Below are positions 1 through 9,447 of a DNA stretch of 64,000 nucleotides, piece by piece. Within the stretch, counting starts at the first letter, position 1; every line of letters starts with the position of its first letter. The notes under the pieces were generated by a model. That model was given only the letters and a program-made list of their open reading frames with translations. It was not told the origin of the DNA and ran no database searches. The stretch is taken from the NCBI GenBank assembly GCA_010672825.2, contig JAAHFU020000002.1, positions 322,001-386,000 on the forward strand, read 5' to 3'. Made by a program: the position numbers and the translations under genes. The DNA comes from Leptolyngbya sp. SIO1E4. Lineage in GTDB: Bacteria > Cyanobacteriota > Cyanobacteriia > Phormidesmidales > Phormidesmidaceae.

Positions 1-922
1 GGTTGCGACCAATAAAGACTAGCTCATTCTTACGAGATTCATTCGATTTCCAGGGGCGATCAGCGCGGCCATCAAACAGCATGTGTACGCCCTGAAACAC
101 AAATCGCTGGTCTTCCCCGTCAATGTTGAGAATGCCTTTCATCCGAAAGATGTCTGGTCCTTGGGTTTGCAGCAGCTCACTTAACCAAGCATTAAGCTTT
201 TGTCCATCTAGCGCACCGGCTTCTACCAAGGCAATGGAGCCTACAGTTTCGTCATGTTCGTGGGCATCTTCGGCTAAAAAGTTAGGGTCAACTTTCAGGG
301 CACGGTTCAGGTCAAAAGCGCTGACTCCGAGAATGGCCTCCATTTCAATCGCGGCATCGCGGGTGCGGTATACCTTTGCCATCGCGTTCATGGCGTGAAT
401 TCGGGCTTCTAGCGCTTCTAGGTCGGCCTCACTCACTAAATCGGTCTTGTTCAGCAGAATCACATCGGCAAAGGCAATCTGCTCTTGGGCTTCATCGGCA
501 TCCCAATGGTCATGGATGTGCTTAACATCCACCACTGTTACGACCGCATCCAGGTCAAGTCGGCCTTGCATGTCTTCATCCACGAAGAAAGTTTGGATGA
601 CGGGGGCTGGGTCGGCCAGTCCCGTGGTTTCAATCACCAGATGGTCAAACTTGTCGCGCCGCTTCATCAGGTTGCCGATGATGCGAATCAGGTCGCCTCG
701 CACCGTACAGCAGATGCAGCCGTTATTCATTTCAAAGATTTCTTCATCGGCATCAATCACCAGCTGATTATCGATGCCGACTTCCCCAAACTCATTGACA
801 ATTACTGCCACTTTCTTACCGTGCTCATGGGTAAGGATGCGGTTCAGTAGAGTCGTTTTGCCTGCCCCCAGATAACCTGTAAGGACGGTTACTGGTACTG
901 TATTGATCGCTGTGTTGACCAT
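1..922 (-). CDS. CobW/COG0523 metallochaperone GTPase (3' end beyond window)
   Basis: A G3E-family GTPase expected to deliver a metal, most likely zinc, to client proteins in the cytoplasm. The ATG at 922 opens a frame that stays open to the left edge (307 codons seen). The Walker A motif GYLGAGKTT is at residues 16-24, the CobW metal motif GCICC at 68-72, an ETTGLADP switch follows, and NKTD lies near residue 160. There is no long His tract, unlike the cobW at 52122. The start lies 21 bp from a Zur palindrome, so expression should rise in zinc starvation. The natural stop is not visible. Family assignment is secure; the client protein is unknown. Confidence 0.93.
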   Translation of the reverse strand, partial: MVNTAINTVPVTVLTGYLGAGKTTLLNRILTHEHGKKVAVIVNEFGEVGIDNQLVIDADEEIFEMNNGCICCTVRGDLIRIIGNLMKRRDKFDHLVIETTGLADPAPVIQTFFVDEDMQGRLDLDAVVTVVDVKHIHDHWDADEAQEQIAFADVILLNKTDLVSEADLEALEARIHAMNAMAKVYRTRDAAIEMEAILGVSAFDLNRALKVDPNFLAEDAHEHDETVGSIALVEAGALDGQKLNAWLSELLQTQGPDIFRMKGILNIDGEDQRFVFQGVHMLFDGRADRPWKSNESRKNELVFIGRN

Positions 923-942
923 GACCGGATTGTGAATAAAAA

Positions 943-955
943 AATGATAATCATT
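943..955. promoter_or_regulatory. Zur box upstream of cobW
   Basis: AATGATAATCATT palindrome 21 bp upstream of the cobW ATG on the minus strand. It is the same word found at seven other promoters here. Assignment to Zur rests on the linked zur gene and the zinc-related targets. Confidence 0.85.
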
Positions 956-1129
956 CCCAGTCTAATGCAAACAAGACCGGCCAAGGCGAAGCGACTTAGC
1001 CTGGGTTTGATCAGGTTAAGTATCTCGATGCTGTAAAGGATTGCGTTTGCAGGCCCTAAGCGCTGTATGGATGCTATGGACTGAGATTTAGGTTGAAAAG
1101 AGTTGGCAGGTCGCTGGTGATTTTTGGCT

Positions 1130-1255
1130 GTTGAGATAATATGCGGAAACCTGCTTGCGATCAGACAAATCAGGATGGATATGCAGATACTTTCGGCGTA
1201 TCTACCCTATTCAGGACAATATACGGAAACTATCTGTCTAACAACATTGTTAGAC
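1130..1255 (+). other. attI-like module at the head of the GrpB/VapBC cassette array
   Basis: The module ends in GTCTAACAA-CA-TTGTTAGAC (1236-1255), a perfect 9-bp inverted repeat containing an RYYYAAC and a GTTRRRY core. The upstream part (ACTTTCGGCGTATCTACCC, then GGAAACTATCTGTCTAAC) matches in layout the minus-strand module at 15693-15768. The first cassette (GrpB) starts just after the GTTAGAC core. Calling it an integration platform is inference; no integrase gene is present in the window. Confidence 0.5.
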
Positions 1256-1312
1256 CGCTTAAGGTTATCTGTAAGGTAGTAGTTTATACGCTATCAGTGA
1301 GACGCTCAAGTC

Positions 1313-1861
1313 ATGAGGAAAGTAGAAGTTGTCCCGCATGACCCAAAATGGCAGGAAGCGTTCGAGTTTGAATCGAAACAAGTCACTGCTGCTCTGGGCA
1401 AGAATGTTGTTGCTGCACACCACATTGGCAGCACAGCCATTCTCCGCATACACGCTAAGCCAATTATCGATCTGTTAGTTGAGGTTAAAGACGTTCTTAA
1501 AATTGATGAACAGAATACATTAATGGAGCTATTGGGTTACGAAGTAATGGGTGAGTTTGGAATCTCTGGTCGCCGATTCTTCCGTAAGGACAATAAAGAA
1601 GGCATTAGAACGCATCACATCCACATCTTCACCGTTGGTTCGGATCAAGTAAAACGTCACCTAGCATTTCGAGATTACATGATTGCTCATCCTGAAGATG
1701 CACAGAGCTACAGCGAGTTGAAGCAAAGATTAGCAAGAGAATATCCCACAAATATTGATGGATATATGGATGGAAAAGATGAATTCATTAGAGAAATAGA
1801 TAAGAAGGCGGCACAATGGAAAGCATTACAAACATCTGCAGCCAGCGATCTAACAAGTTGA
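1313..1861 (+). CDS. GrpB family protein (nucleotidyltransferase fold)
   Basis: A 182-aa GrpB/UPF0157 protein with the family's HIGSTA...KPIIDLLV core near residues 37-54, which corresponds to a nucleotidyltransferase-like fold; the physiological substrate is not established. The C-terminal codons run into the attC site at 1848, as is typical of a gene cassette. The left cassette core is GTTAGAC (1249) and the right one ATCTAAC (1848), close to complementary. The N-terminal VEVVPHDPKW-like opening agrees with the ATG at 1313. It is probably expressed from outside the cassette or from a weak own promoter. Confidence 0.85.
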   Translation: MRKVEVVPHDPKWQEAFEFESKQVTAALGKNVVAAHHIGSTAILRIHAKPIIDLLVEVKDVLKIDEQNTLMELLGYEVMGEFGISGRRFFRKDNKEGIRTHHIHIFTVGSDQVKRHLAFRDYMIAHPEDAQSYSELKQRLAREYPTNIDGYMDGKDEFIREIDKKAAQWKALQTSAASDLTS

Positions 1862-1933
1862 TGAAGCGGACAGTTGAGAGATATAGGTTAGGTTGCCAAA
1901 GTTATCTACTGCCGCTTATCTTGGTCGTTAGCT
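1848..1933 (+). other. attC recombination site after GrpB
   Basis: R'' core ATCTAAC (1848-1854) and R' core GTTAGCT (1927-1933) enclose imperfectly complementary arms: AAGCGGACAG against CTGCCGCTT, with one unpaired A. Unpaired bases in the arm are the hallmark of single-stranded attC hairpins. It overlaps the GrpB stop codon. Confidence 0.8.
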
Positions 1934-1973
1934 GGCTTACTCCACAGAGTTGCCATGCAGACTGATCGCCCCT

Positions 1974-2028
1974 GCTAAAAAGTAGCTTGCTGAGCAACGA
2001 CTGCTGGGTCAGCAAGCTACTTTTTAGC
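1974..2028. terminator. Perfect 20-bp inverted repeat (possible terminator or cassette promoter element)
   Basis: GCTAAAAAGTAGCTTGCTGA at 1974-1993 is exactly repeated in inverse orientation at 2009-2028, with a 15-nt loop. No T-run follows on the plus strand, so termination is uncertain. It lies inside the VapBC cassette, before the antitoxin. Confidence 0.5.
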
Positions 2029-2156
2029 ATAGAGTCAGGTTTGTTTGATATTTAAGATTTCCTGAAACAGGATTCTAAAGCCAGTAAGACCTGATGCAAA
2101 GCCCAAACAACTAGCGAGAATAAAATAGAAATGATTCCCCTTCAGTCTTTTTAGCC

Positions 2157-2402
2157 ATGTTCAGCACCACCTTAACTGATACCGGACAAATCACGCTACC
2201 AGAAGAAATTCGGCAGCATCTGAAGCTGACCAGCGGTAGCCGGATCGAGTTCATCATTGACGAAAATGGGCAGGTAAAAATCTTTCCCCTCAATGTGGCT
2301 GTAGAAACTCTATCTGGCATCCTGCAGCAGTCTGGTACCCACCCAACCAGTATCGAAGATATGGATGCCGCCATTGCCGAGGGCGCGAATGATTGGGCTT
2401 GA
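2157..2402 (+). CDS. AbrB/MazE-type antitoxin
   Basis: An 81-aa protein with a swapped-hairpin AbrB N-terminus (TLTDTGQITLPEEIRQHL near residues 5-22) for DNA binding and a C-terminal tail that should mask the partner toxin. It overlaps the PIN toxin by 14 nt, so the two are translationally coupled. Such pairs usually repress their own promoter. It belongs to a cassette bounded by cores at 1927 (GTTAGCT) and 2786 (AGCTAAC), which are exact complements. Confidence 0.85.
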   Translation: MFSTTLTDTGQITLPEEIRQHLKLTSGSRIEFIIDENGQVKIFPLNVAVETLSGILQQSGTHPTSIEDMDAAIAEGANDWA

Positions 2403-2778
2403 TACCAACATTCTGGTGCGCTACCTCACTCGCGACGATGAGCAGCAATGGCGACAAGCTGCCGATTTGATTCAGCAAAACCAGGCTTGTTTTATTGCAA
2501 ACATCGTCCTTTGTGAACTAGTTTGGGTGCTTAGAGGGATAAACTACCGTTTCCAGAAAGAAGAAATTGTCAGCGTTCTGGAGGCGATGCTTCACAGTGC
2601 TGCATTTGAATTTGAAAACCGTTCAACTTTGGATCAAGCCCTTCAGCGATACAAACAGGGAAAAGCAGACTTTTCTGATTATCTAATTGGGACGGTATCT
2701 CGACAGGCAGGTTGCACTGCAACTGCAAGCTTCGATGGCAAATTGAAAGGTGAGAAAGGATTTCGCTGTCTGGAATAG
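2389..2778 (+). CDS. VapC-type PIN-domain ribonuclease toxin
   Basis: 129 aa from ATG 2389 (MIGLDTNILVRYL). PIN acidic residues are visible: LDTN near residue 4, a central E in LCELVW, and D in DYLIG and ASFDGK near the end. It presumably cleaves RNA when free of its antitoxin. The internal ATG was preferred to the upstream in-frame ATG at 2365 because PIN domains begin with the hydrophobic strand leading to DTN. The gene ends 8 nt before attC 2786-2872. Confidence 0.85.
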   Translation: MIGLDTNILVRYLTRDDEQQWRQAADLIQQNQACFIANIVLCELVWVLRGINYRFQKEEIVSVLEAMLHSAAFEFENRSTLDQALQRYKQGKADFSDYLIGTVSRQAGCTATASFDGKLKGEKGFRCLE

Positions 2779-2785
2779 TGCTACC

Positions 2786-2872
2786 AGCTAACACTGCGTG
2801 GCAGCGGACGGAGAAGAGGTTATCAATAGGTGTTCAAGGTTATTTGCCCGCTGCTGCACTTCACCGTTAGAG
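2786..2872 (+). other. attC recombination site after VapBC
   Basis: R'' AGCTAAC (2786-2792) and R' GTTAGAG (2866-2872). The arms GGCAGCGGAC and GCCCGCTGCTGC pair imperfectly. The R'' core is the exact complement of the cassette's own first core, GTTAGCT, at 1927. Confidence 0.8.
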
Positions 2873-2890
2873 GCCCTTTCTCGTTCCCTT

Positions 2891-3868
2891 CTACAGGGCC
2901 ACGGAGGCTAAAAACGGTCTGATGGTCTCTGCCACAGTGTCCCCATATTCCTCTGCCTGGCCTAAGGTGCCGGGTAAACGGGTGGATTGCACCTCAGGAA
3001 GCGCCACCATTGCTTCCATTTCCGCTTTAGAGGCGGGGGGAGCTTGCTCTGCTACAACGGCCATCACCGGACAGGCAAGCGACTCAAGGCACTGCAGAAA
3101 CGCCTCGCGGCTCGGCACTGGATCGAGCCCTCCCGTCACAAAAGCGGCAGGGGCATAGCGGGCTCCGGGCTGCTGGGTGCTCTTGTGGCGCTGCTGGATG
3201 TAGTCTGGCGTCAGGCGCTGCTCATCCACAAAAACATGGCGACGATACATCCACTTGAGAAAGGCAGGGTGGGTATTGAGGCCGTAAAGGAACTGACCCA
3301 AAACCGGGGTTCTCACCAATTCCTTGATGCCCGATCGCACGGTTGGGGGGACTCCCATGACCGCCAGTGGCCCCCGCCAGGTGGGAGCAACCAGCACGAG
3401 TTTGGAACAGGTTGTGGGCTGATGAGCGGCTAAGTTCAGCGCATAGCCTGCGGCATGGCCCGCCGCCACCACGGCTACTGGCGTCTCAAAAATTGCGGCC
3501 ACAAAATCCTGCAAAAACTGGGTATATAGCGCTGGACCGTAATTGAGCGGGCGGCGGTCAGATTCCCCAAAGCCGGGCCAGTCAAGAGCTGTGACTTGAA
3601 ACTGAGGCACTAAACCCGCTGCCAGATCTTTCAGTTCTGCTCGGTTCGAGACCGTGCTGAAGGCCGGTAGCAGCAGCACCGGTTCTCCCTCACCCACCGT
3701 TTCGTAGGTCACCGTCAGGCATTGCCCCTGCCATTGCCAGTCAAAGGTTTGGGCGGTGCCGTCGAGCTGAGACTGTGGAGGGGATAGGGTGCGATGGTCG
3801 TTGACGTAGTCTCCCCAAAGGGGATAGATCGGCCCCAAAGGGCCATCGCGCTCTACTGTTCTGGTCAT
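2891..3868 (-). CDS. Alpha/beta-hydrolase-fold protein lacking the nucleophile serine
   Basis: 325 aa with the alpha/beta hydrolase plan: VLLLPAFSTVSNR oxyanion-loop region near residue 65, DWPGFGESDR near 95, and a nucleophile elbow reading AGHAAG instead of G-x-S-x-G near 137. The usual C-terminal catalytic His position reads GTLGQAEEY. With Ser and His both absent, catalysis by the standard triad is not expected. It is the last gene of the Zur-controlled hemB unit, 12 bp after the orphan at 3881. Possible roles are a binding protein or a non-canonical enzyme; no substrate can be inferred. Confidence 0.8.
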   Translation of the reverse strand: MTRTVERDGPLGPIYPLWGDYVNDHRTLSPPQSQLDGTAQTFDWQWQGQCLTVTYETVGEGEPVLLLPAFSTVSNRAELKDLAAGLVPQFQVTALDWPGFGESDRRPLNYGPALYTQFLQDFVAAIFETPVAVVAAGHAAGYALNLAAHQPTTCSKLVLVAPTWRGPLAVMGVPPTVRSGIKELVRTPVLGQFLYGLNTHPAFLKWMYRRHVFVDEQRLTPDYIQQRHKSTQQPGARYAPAAFVTGGLDPVPSREAFLQCLESLACPVMAVVAEQAPPASKAEMEAMVALPEVQSTRLPGTLGQAEEYGDTVAETIRPFLASVAL

Positions 3869-3880
3869 AGGAATCCCTCT

Positions 3881-4261
3881 TTACCTAGTAGCATTATCCA
3901 TTGCTTCTAAGAGTAGAAAATCCTTGTCGCTGATTAAGACTTTCTGGAAATGACACTCACCCCAAAAACCCTGGAGTGCAGATTGTTTACCGATGCGTTG
4001 ATAAATCTGACCGGGCAGTAGCCCCCAACAGCAATAAGGCCAGTTGGTCGCCATGGCAGCTCGATTGCTTAAAACCCATCCTCCCGGCTGAATCACTACC
4101 GCTGGATGGGGGCGACTCATGATCCAGGCTTTGGTGGCGGCCTTTAAGCAAGACTGCAAATCACTGGTTTGCCACATGGCTCCACTCAAATGTCGGAGTT
4201 GGTAAGTGCCATCCGACAGGGGCAGAATGCAACATTCCAGAAAGTTCATCGCATCGTTCAT
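3881..4261 (-). CDS. Conserved-looking orphan protein in the hemB unit
   Basis: 126 aa from ATG 4261, 4 bp after the hemB stop; a longer start at 4300 would overlap hemB. No family was recognised. It has several cysteines (ECCILP near residue 8, a Cys after SDLQ, YCCWGLL near 75, GECHFQK near 100) that could bind a metal, and no signal peptide or membrane helix. Tight spacing on both sides makes it part of a hemB-orphan-hydrolase operon under the Zur box at 5330. Confidence 0.75.
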   Translation of the reverse strand: MNDAMNFLECCILPLSDGTYQLRHLSGAMWQTSDLQSCLKAATKAWIMSRPHPAVVIQPGGWVLSNRAAMATNWPYCCWGLLPGQIYQRIGKQSALQGFWGECHFQKVLISDKDFLLLEAMDNATR

Positions 4262-4265
4262 CCCC

Positions 4266-5759
<1,494 letters not shown>

Positions 5760-5889
5760 TGGAACCTCATCGGTTCATTGGCCCTCCCAATAGTGATGAG
5801 GAGAGCCTTTGAACTCGCTCGCGTAAGTCCTTACCTCGTGCATTAGATAAAGAACGCAATTCTCCTGACTTCTAATGGTATTTCTGTCG

Positions 5890-5917
5890 GTAGGAGCATT
5901 ACATTCAATGCCCCTAC
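5890..5917. terminator. Hairpin between convergent zur and the 5940 gene
   Basis: GTAGGAGCATT and AATGCCCCTAC pair with one mismatch around a 6-nt loop between two convergent genes. It may terminate either; it also resembles the short GTAGGGGC palindromes scattered in cyanobacterial intergenic DNA. Confidence 0.45.
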
Positions 5918-5939
5918 TACAAGACTTTATAGGTCAGCA

Positions 5940-6716
5940 CTAATCGCTGTAGACCAATCGGGTAGCTGCCCGCTGTTCAAACAACAGATATTCTTCCATG
6001 ATGCTCCAGAAAAAGGCCCGCAGAGTTTTGCGACGGGTGGCGGCGGGGAGCTGATAGTCAAAGGGGGAGTCGCAGGGTTTGAGTTTAGCCAGGTGATTTT
6101 CGCAGGCGCAGCCATGTTCAATAAAGTAGCCGTGGCGACTGGAAACGCTGTCGATCAATCGACGTAGCATGGACACATAACCGCCATGCAAAATGGCATC
6201 AAACTGTCGGGCCACTCCGAGATCTTGCTCACTAAATCGGAAAGAGCGAAGTTCAAACACATCATCTCGCTGCAGCGGATGTAAAAATGTCCAATAAAAT
6301 GTGGCGGGCACGTCATAACCTAGCTCATCAAACAGGTCACTGACGGTATCGATTAGGGCCATGCGCTCCGGAGTTTGGCGACCACTTACCTGTTGACGAA
6401 TGTCTTCAAAATTAGGGTAGTGCTCAGGCAGAAATGCATTACCGTAGTGCTCCACTGCTTCATAGGCAAGTTGGCCATTGCCTTCACAGTAGGCAGCTTT
6501 TAGATGGGCTGCTTGAGGGCGATCGCAAAATAATACCTGGCCCTGCTGGTGCTTGGCCAAAAACACCTGAGCCATGGCGGTGTACATCTTTGGCTCACTC
6601 ATCCAGTCTCCAGTCGCGATACGTTGCCAACTGGCAGGCATAGCCGCAAGGGGGACGGCGGGTTCACCTTCAATTGTGGTCAACGTTTGCCCTGAGGCAG
6701 TTGGGGCGAAAACCAT
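5940..6716 (-). CDS. Uncharacterised 258-aa protein
   Basis: The family was not recognised. Predicted soluble, without signal peptide or membrane helix, rich in aromatic and acidic residues. A helical middle part contains repeated His/Glu (YEAVEHYGNAFLPEHYPNFE near residue 88; FIEHGCACENHLAKLKPC near 205), reminiscent of the spacing in heme-oxygenase-like all-helical proteins but without a firm match. It is a single gene with its own promoter region (palindrome at 6756) and no Zur box, so membership in the zinc regulon is not supported. Confidence 0.7.
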   Translation of the reverse strand: MVFAPTASGQTLTTIEGEPAVPLAAMPASWQRIATGDWMSEPKMYTAMAQVFLAKHQQGQVLFCDRPQAAHLKAAYCEGNGQLAYEAVEHYGNAFLPEHYPNFEDIRQQVSGRQTPERMALIDTVSDLFDELGYDVPATFYWTFLHPLQRDDVFELRSFRFSEQDLGVARQFDAILHGGYVSMLRRLIDSVSSRHGYFIEHGCACENHLAKLKPCDSPFDYQLPAATRRKTLRAFFWSIMEEYLLFEQRAATRLVYSD

Positions 6717-6755
6717 AGAATTTGTTCTCCTGGGATGTAGATGTCGTTGCTTCCC

Positions 6756-6779
6756 AATAAGGTAAAAAAATACCCTATT
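6756..6779. promoter_or_regulatory. Palindrome in front of the 258-aa gene
   Basis: AATAAGGTA-A6-TACCCTATT is a near-symmetric AT-rich repeat 40 bp upstream of the start at 6716. The position suits an operator, but the regulator is unknown. Confidence 0.35.
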
Positions 6780-6883
6780 AGTGGCCGAAGATATAACAAA
6801 CCCTATATAGACTGAGCTAACAATTTGCCTGTTGATTTGGGAGTGAAACCTTCCTCGTAAGCTTATTGTCAGCAGGCTGAATT

Positions 6884-6921
6884 AGTGCCTGCCCAGCGCT
6901 TATGACCGCTGGGCAGGCACT
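6884..6921 (-). terminator. Terminator hairpin after the PEP-CTERM pair
   Basis: A perfect 15-bp stem, AGTGCCTGCCCAGCG (6884-6898) with CGCTGGGCAGGCACT (6907-6921) and an 8-nt loop, 34 bp beyond the stop at 6955. Confidence 0.75.
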
Positions 6922-6954
6922 TTATAGGCGTACGATCACGCCTCAAGGAAGCGG

Positions 6955-7926
6955 TCAATGTGACCGTCTACGCAAACCTAGTAGCCCACCAATCAGGAGT
7001 AACCCGCCTAATGTGGCAGGTTCAGGCACGGCAGCGGGAGATGCCCCAAATCCAAAGAAAATAACGCCAGGGTTAGTTCCCACTAGATCCCAGGAGCCAT
7101 CACTCAGGTCGTAGCGAGCGATCCCACCTAAACGCTGAACGGGCGTTTCGGGATCGTTGTCATCATCGACAAAGTTGACATTGCCAAAGAGGGCATCAAA
7201 CTGGCCATCGGCGTCGCTGTCAACCCCTGTTAGCGCAGCAAACCCGCTAAATACAGCCCGATCCTCTGCCGTTACAGCGCCCACCTCACCGATGACAGCA
7301 GCGTCTCCTGTCTCTGGATCAAACTGAATTAAGGACTCGGTATCGAGGTCGATGCCATAGAGGCTATTCTCGACTGACCCCAGACTAATCACAAAAGGGG
7401 CGGCTGTGCCCAATTCTGTGCCTCGGGCCTGATCAATCGCATCACCAACCGCCTGCGATGAGCCTAGAGGAATGGCTGACCCCGTTGTTACATCAATTTG
7501 ATGGAGTTGTTGGGTGTTGAAGCTCTCGTCAAACGGCACCACAAATCCTCTACCATTCTCCAGGATGTCAAAACTGGTGGCACCTAGGTCCGTAGGCTCA
7601 GCGATGGGGGTTTGGGTCGCAGAGTCTCGATCAATCTCCACCAGTTGGCCACTAAACTGATAACCCAATAGTTGCTGATCAGGGGTCCCCGCCAAGGCTG
7701 CCGGTAATCCACTGGTCTCGGGTGAAACGGGGGTGGCAATACCTGTGGTTGAATCCACCGCGAACAAGAAATTTTCGCGAATGTCATCATGGACATCTGG
7801 TACAGCCGGAGTCAGGCGTTGCCCCGTTGCATAGAAGATAGCCGCTTCAGCTGAGGGGGCTAGCAGCAATATCCCCACCAAGGGAGCGTACGTCCAGCTA
7901 GCAATTCGGAAAAAAGATTTAAGCAT
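6955..7926 (-). CDS. PEP-CTERM sorted secreted protein (beta-propeller-like)
   Basis: 323 aa. Signal peptide at residues 1-28 ending LAPSAEA; the mature part consists of repeated strands with TGxATPV, LLGYQFSGQLVEIDRDS and SLYGIDLDTESLIQFDPETG blocks, resembling DUF4394-type propellers; the C-terminus is VPEPATLGGLLLIGGLLG followed by RRRS, the PEP-CTERM sorting signal. It should be exported and processed by an exosortase. It lies 36 bp after the 7963 gene and shares its Zur box at 8711, so it is probably made in zinc shortage. A direct role in zinc handling is only inferred; acidic D/E clusters (DSDADGQFD, DDDNDPE) could bind cations. Confidence 0.85.
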   Translation of the reverse strand: MLKSFFRIASWTYAPLVGILLLAPSAEAAIFYATGQRLTPAVPDVHDDIRENFLFAVDSTTGIATPVSPETSGLPAALAGTPDQQLLGYQFSGQLVEIDRDSATQTPIAEPTDLGATSFDILENGRGFVVPFDESFNTQQLHQIDVTTGSAIPLGSSQAVGDAIDQARGTELGTAAPFVISLGSVENSLYGIDLDTESLIQFDPETGDAAVIGEVGAVTAEDRAVFSGFAALTGVDSDADGQFDALFGNVNFVDDDNDPETPVQRLGGIARYDLSDGSWDLVGTNPGVIFFGFGASPAAVPEPATLGGLLLIGGLLGLRRRSH

Positions 7927-7962
7927 GGAAGTCTCGAATAGTGTTTTCGCTGTTATCGGGTC

Positions 7963-8685
7963 TTAGCGAGTGACTTGTGAGGTTCGGCGTAAACGGTGAG
8001 CCAACAGCGCGATCGCCCCAAGCCCTACTAACGCCCCCGGTTCAGGCACCTGGATAGCAACCATCCGTTGGCCCAGCTGATCGCCTGCACCTGGGTCATC
8101 CAAAAGCTGTGCCCGCGTGCGGGTGAAGAAAGCGACATCGAGATGAGAGCCAAAGCCTATCGGCAGGTCAGGATATTCATTGCCAAAATCGGTTAGGTGA
8201 ACGTGGGGGATGGGTTCTCCCTCAGGAGCGGGAGCCGCCGACCAGAAATTTAGCCCGGTTGCACCAGTGGGTTCTCCTGCTTCATCGAACAGAACCGTGT
8301 ATTCTCCAATGTCGATGCCATTGGGCTCATTGAAAAAGCCATCTTGCAGAATTTCACCCGTTTGGGTGTCGAAATTGAAGTTGAACCCTGAATAGGTGAG
8401 GTGGTTATCCTCAAATTCTTCTATTAAATTGCCTTGCGGATCATAAAAGGCAATGTCAAAAGCGTCTAAATCGTCACCTCGAACAATTCCGTCTTCAAAG
8501 GCTTGGGTGTCGTCGTAGCTGAAACGACCCTCAGCACTGTAGCCCAGAATTTGCCCCGTCCATTCAATCCGAAAAGTAGCCGCCTGGGCCGGATTGATGA
8601 TGAGTAGACTCAGGGTTGCTCCAACGGCGATCACAAAGCCTCTCTTGTGGACTGGAGAAATGACTGACTTACTAAGACTCAACAT
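7963..8685 (-). CDS. PEP-CTERM sorted secreted protein, Zur-controlled
   Basis: 240 aa with an N-terminal signal sequence (ALLxLLIINPAQA-like, cleavage near residue 36) and the C-terminal sorting signal VPEPGALVGLGAIALLAHRLRR. The central part is a beta-rich domain without a recognised family and contains two His in PIPHVHLTDFGNEYP near residue 152. Its start is 26 bp from a Zur palindrome, making it first gene of a two-gene zinc-responsive unit. The role may lie in the cell surface or extracellular matrix. Confidence 0.85.
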   Translation of the reverse strand: MLSLSKSVISPVHKRGFVIAVGATLSLLIINPAQAATFRIEWTGQILGYSAEGRFSYDDTQAFEDGIVRGDDLDAFDIAFYDPQGNLIEEFEDNHLTYSGFNFNFDTQTGEILQDGFFNEPNGIDIGEYTVLFDEAGEPTGATGLNFWSAAPAPEGEPIPHVHLTDFGNEYPDLPIGFGSHLDVAFFTRTRAQLLDDPGAGDQLGQRMVAIQVPEPGALVGLGAIALLAHRLRRTSQVTR

Positions 8686-8710
8686 GAATAAGCCTCAATC
8701 GTTTGATTGG

Positions 8711-8723
8711 AATGATAATCATT
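8711..8723. promoter_or_regulatory. Zur box upstream of the PEP-CTERM pair
   Basis: AATGATAATCATT flanked by G and C (GAATGATAATCATTC) 26 bp before the minus-strand ATG at 8685. It is identical over 15 bp to the site before thrS at 15874. Confidence 0.85.
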
Positions 8724-8830
8724 CTCATAATATGGGACATGTTGAGTGATTGATTATGAACTCCTTGTAAAGATGGTGTTGGCAACTCCATATGGCCTTC
8801 CCTAGTCAGTCCTGGGCCATCAGGAGTTAC

Positions 8831-9330
8831 TCAATCAGGGTCTACCCCTGACTGGATGCAGTAGTTCAGCGTGGTTATGGGTTGATGCTTTATGAAATCC
8901 CACATCTTGTCCTGCAATTTGGGGAGGCTATCGGTCTTTGAGCGCGGCTCAGCCACAAAATCAGGGCATAAAGGAGCAAAGCTTTCTTGTTCCTCAAGGG
9001 TTAGGGCATCCCAGCGCTCACGATTCACCTAGGATGCATTGGCAGCGCGAGTAGCTCCGTTGGGCAGCAGCGTAAAGCCTCCAGACGACTCGAAAGCAAC
9101 ACCCAGCTCTGAATTGGCCTCAGCCCATAGCCAGAGCTGGGCTGTAATACTGATATTACGTCTACTTGACTCACTCCCAGTGGGGGGATTCACAATTAAC
9201 TCTCCATCAGCAGTCCGCTCCAAGCGTAAGTCGCGATTGGCTGCCGCGATCGCTGCGAATTCCTCTTGGGAGACGTAGAGACTAATATCGCGAGGTAGCT
9301 CGAAAGTAGGGGTGCATGATAAAGGTTCTC
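8831..9330 (-). pseudogene. Uma2-family (DUF820) endonuclease, broken by a nonsense codon
   Basis: The frame reads ELPRDISLYVSQEEF..., then GELIVNPPTGSESSRRN, then LPNGATRAANAS, typical of Uma2. A TAG stop follows at 9029-9031, where the family has Trp of the (D/N)ASW motif, and the reading then resumes VNRERWDALTLEEQE. One TGG-to-TAG change explains it. The C-terminal third also departs from the family, and no convincing start codon is seen upstream of 9330. Confidence 0.75.
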
Positions 9331-9350
9331 ACCCTGGGTGGTGGCCGCTA

Positions 9351-9421
9351 TTCTAACGCTGCGACCTGACTTCCATTTTCCCCGCGCCCCGTAGGCAGTT
9401 TGCTCCAACTACTCGTTAGGC
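9351..9421 (-). other. Probable attC site after the VOC gene
   Basis: On the minus strand R'' GCCTAAC (9421-9415) and R' GTTAGAA (9357-9351). R'' exactly complements the cassette's own first core at 9921-9915 (GTTAGGC). The pairing of the internal arms is weak, so the right half may be decayed. Confidence 0.55.
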
Positions 9422-9447
9422 GGCGACAGAATAAGGTTCTCATACGC

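Noticed and set aside
1141-1341. 66-aa plus-strand frame
   Set aside because: It spans the attI-like module and the GrpB start; no ribosome site, no family.
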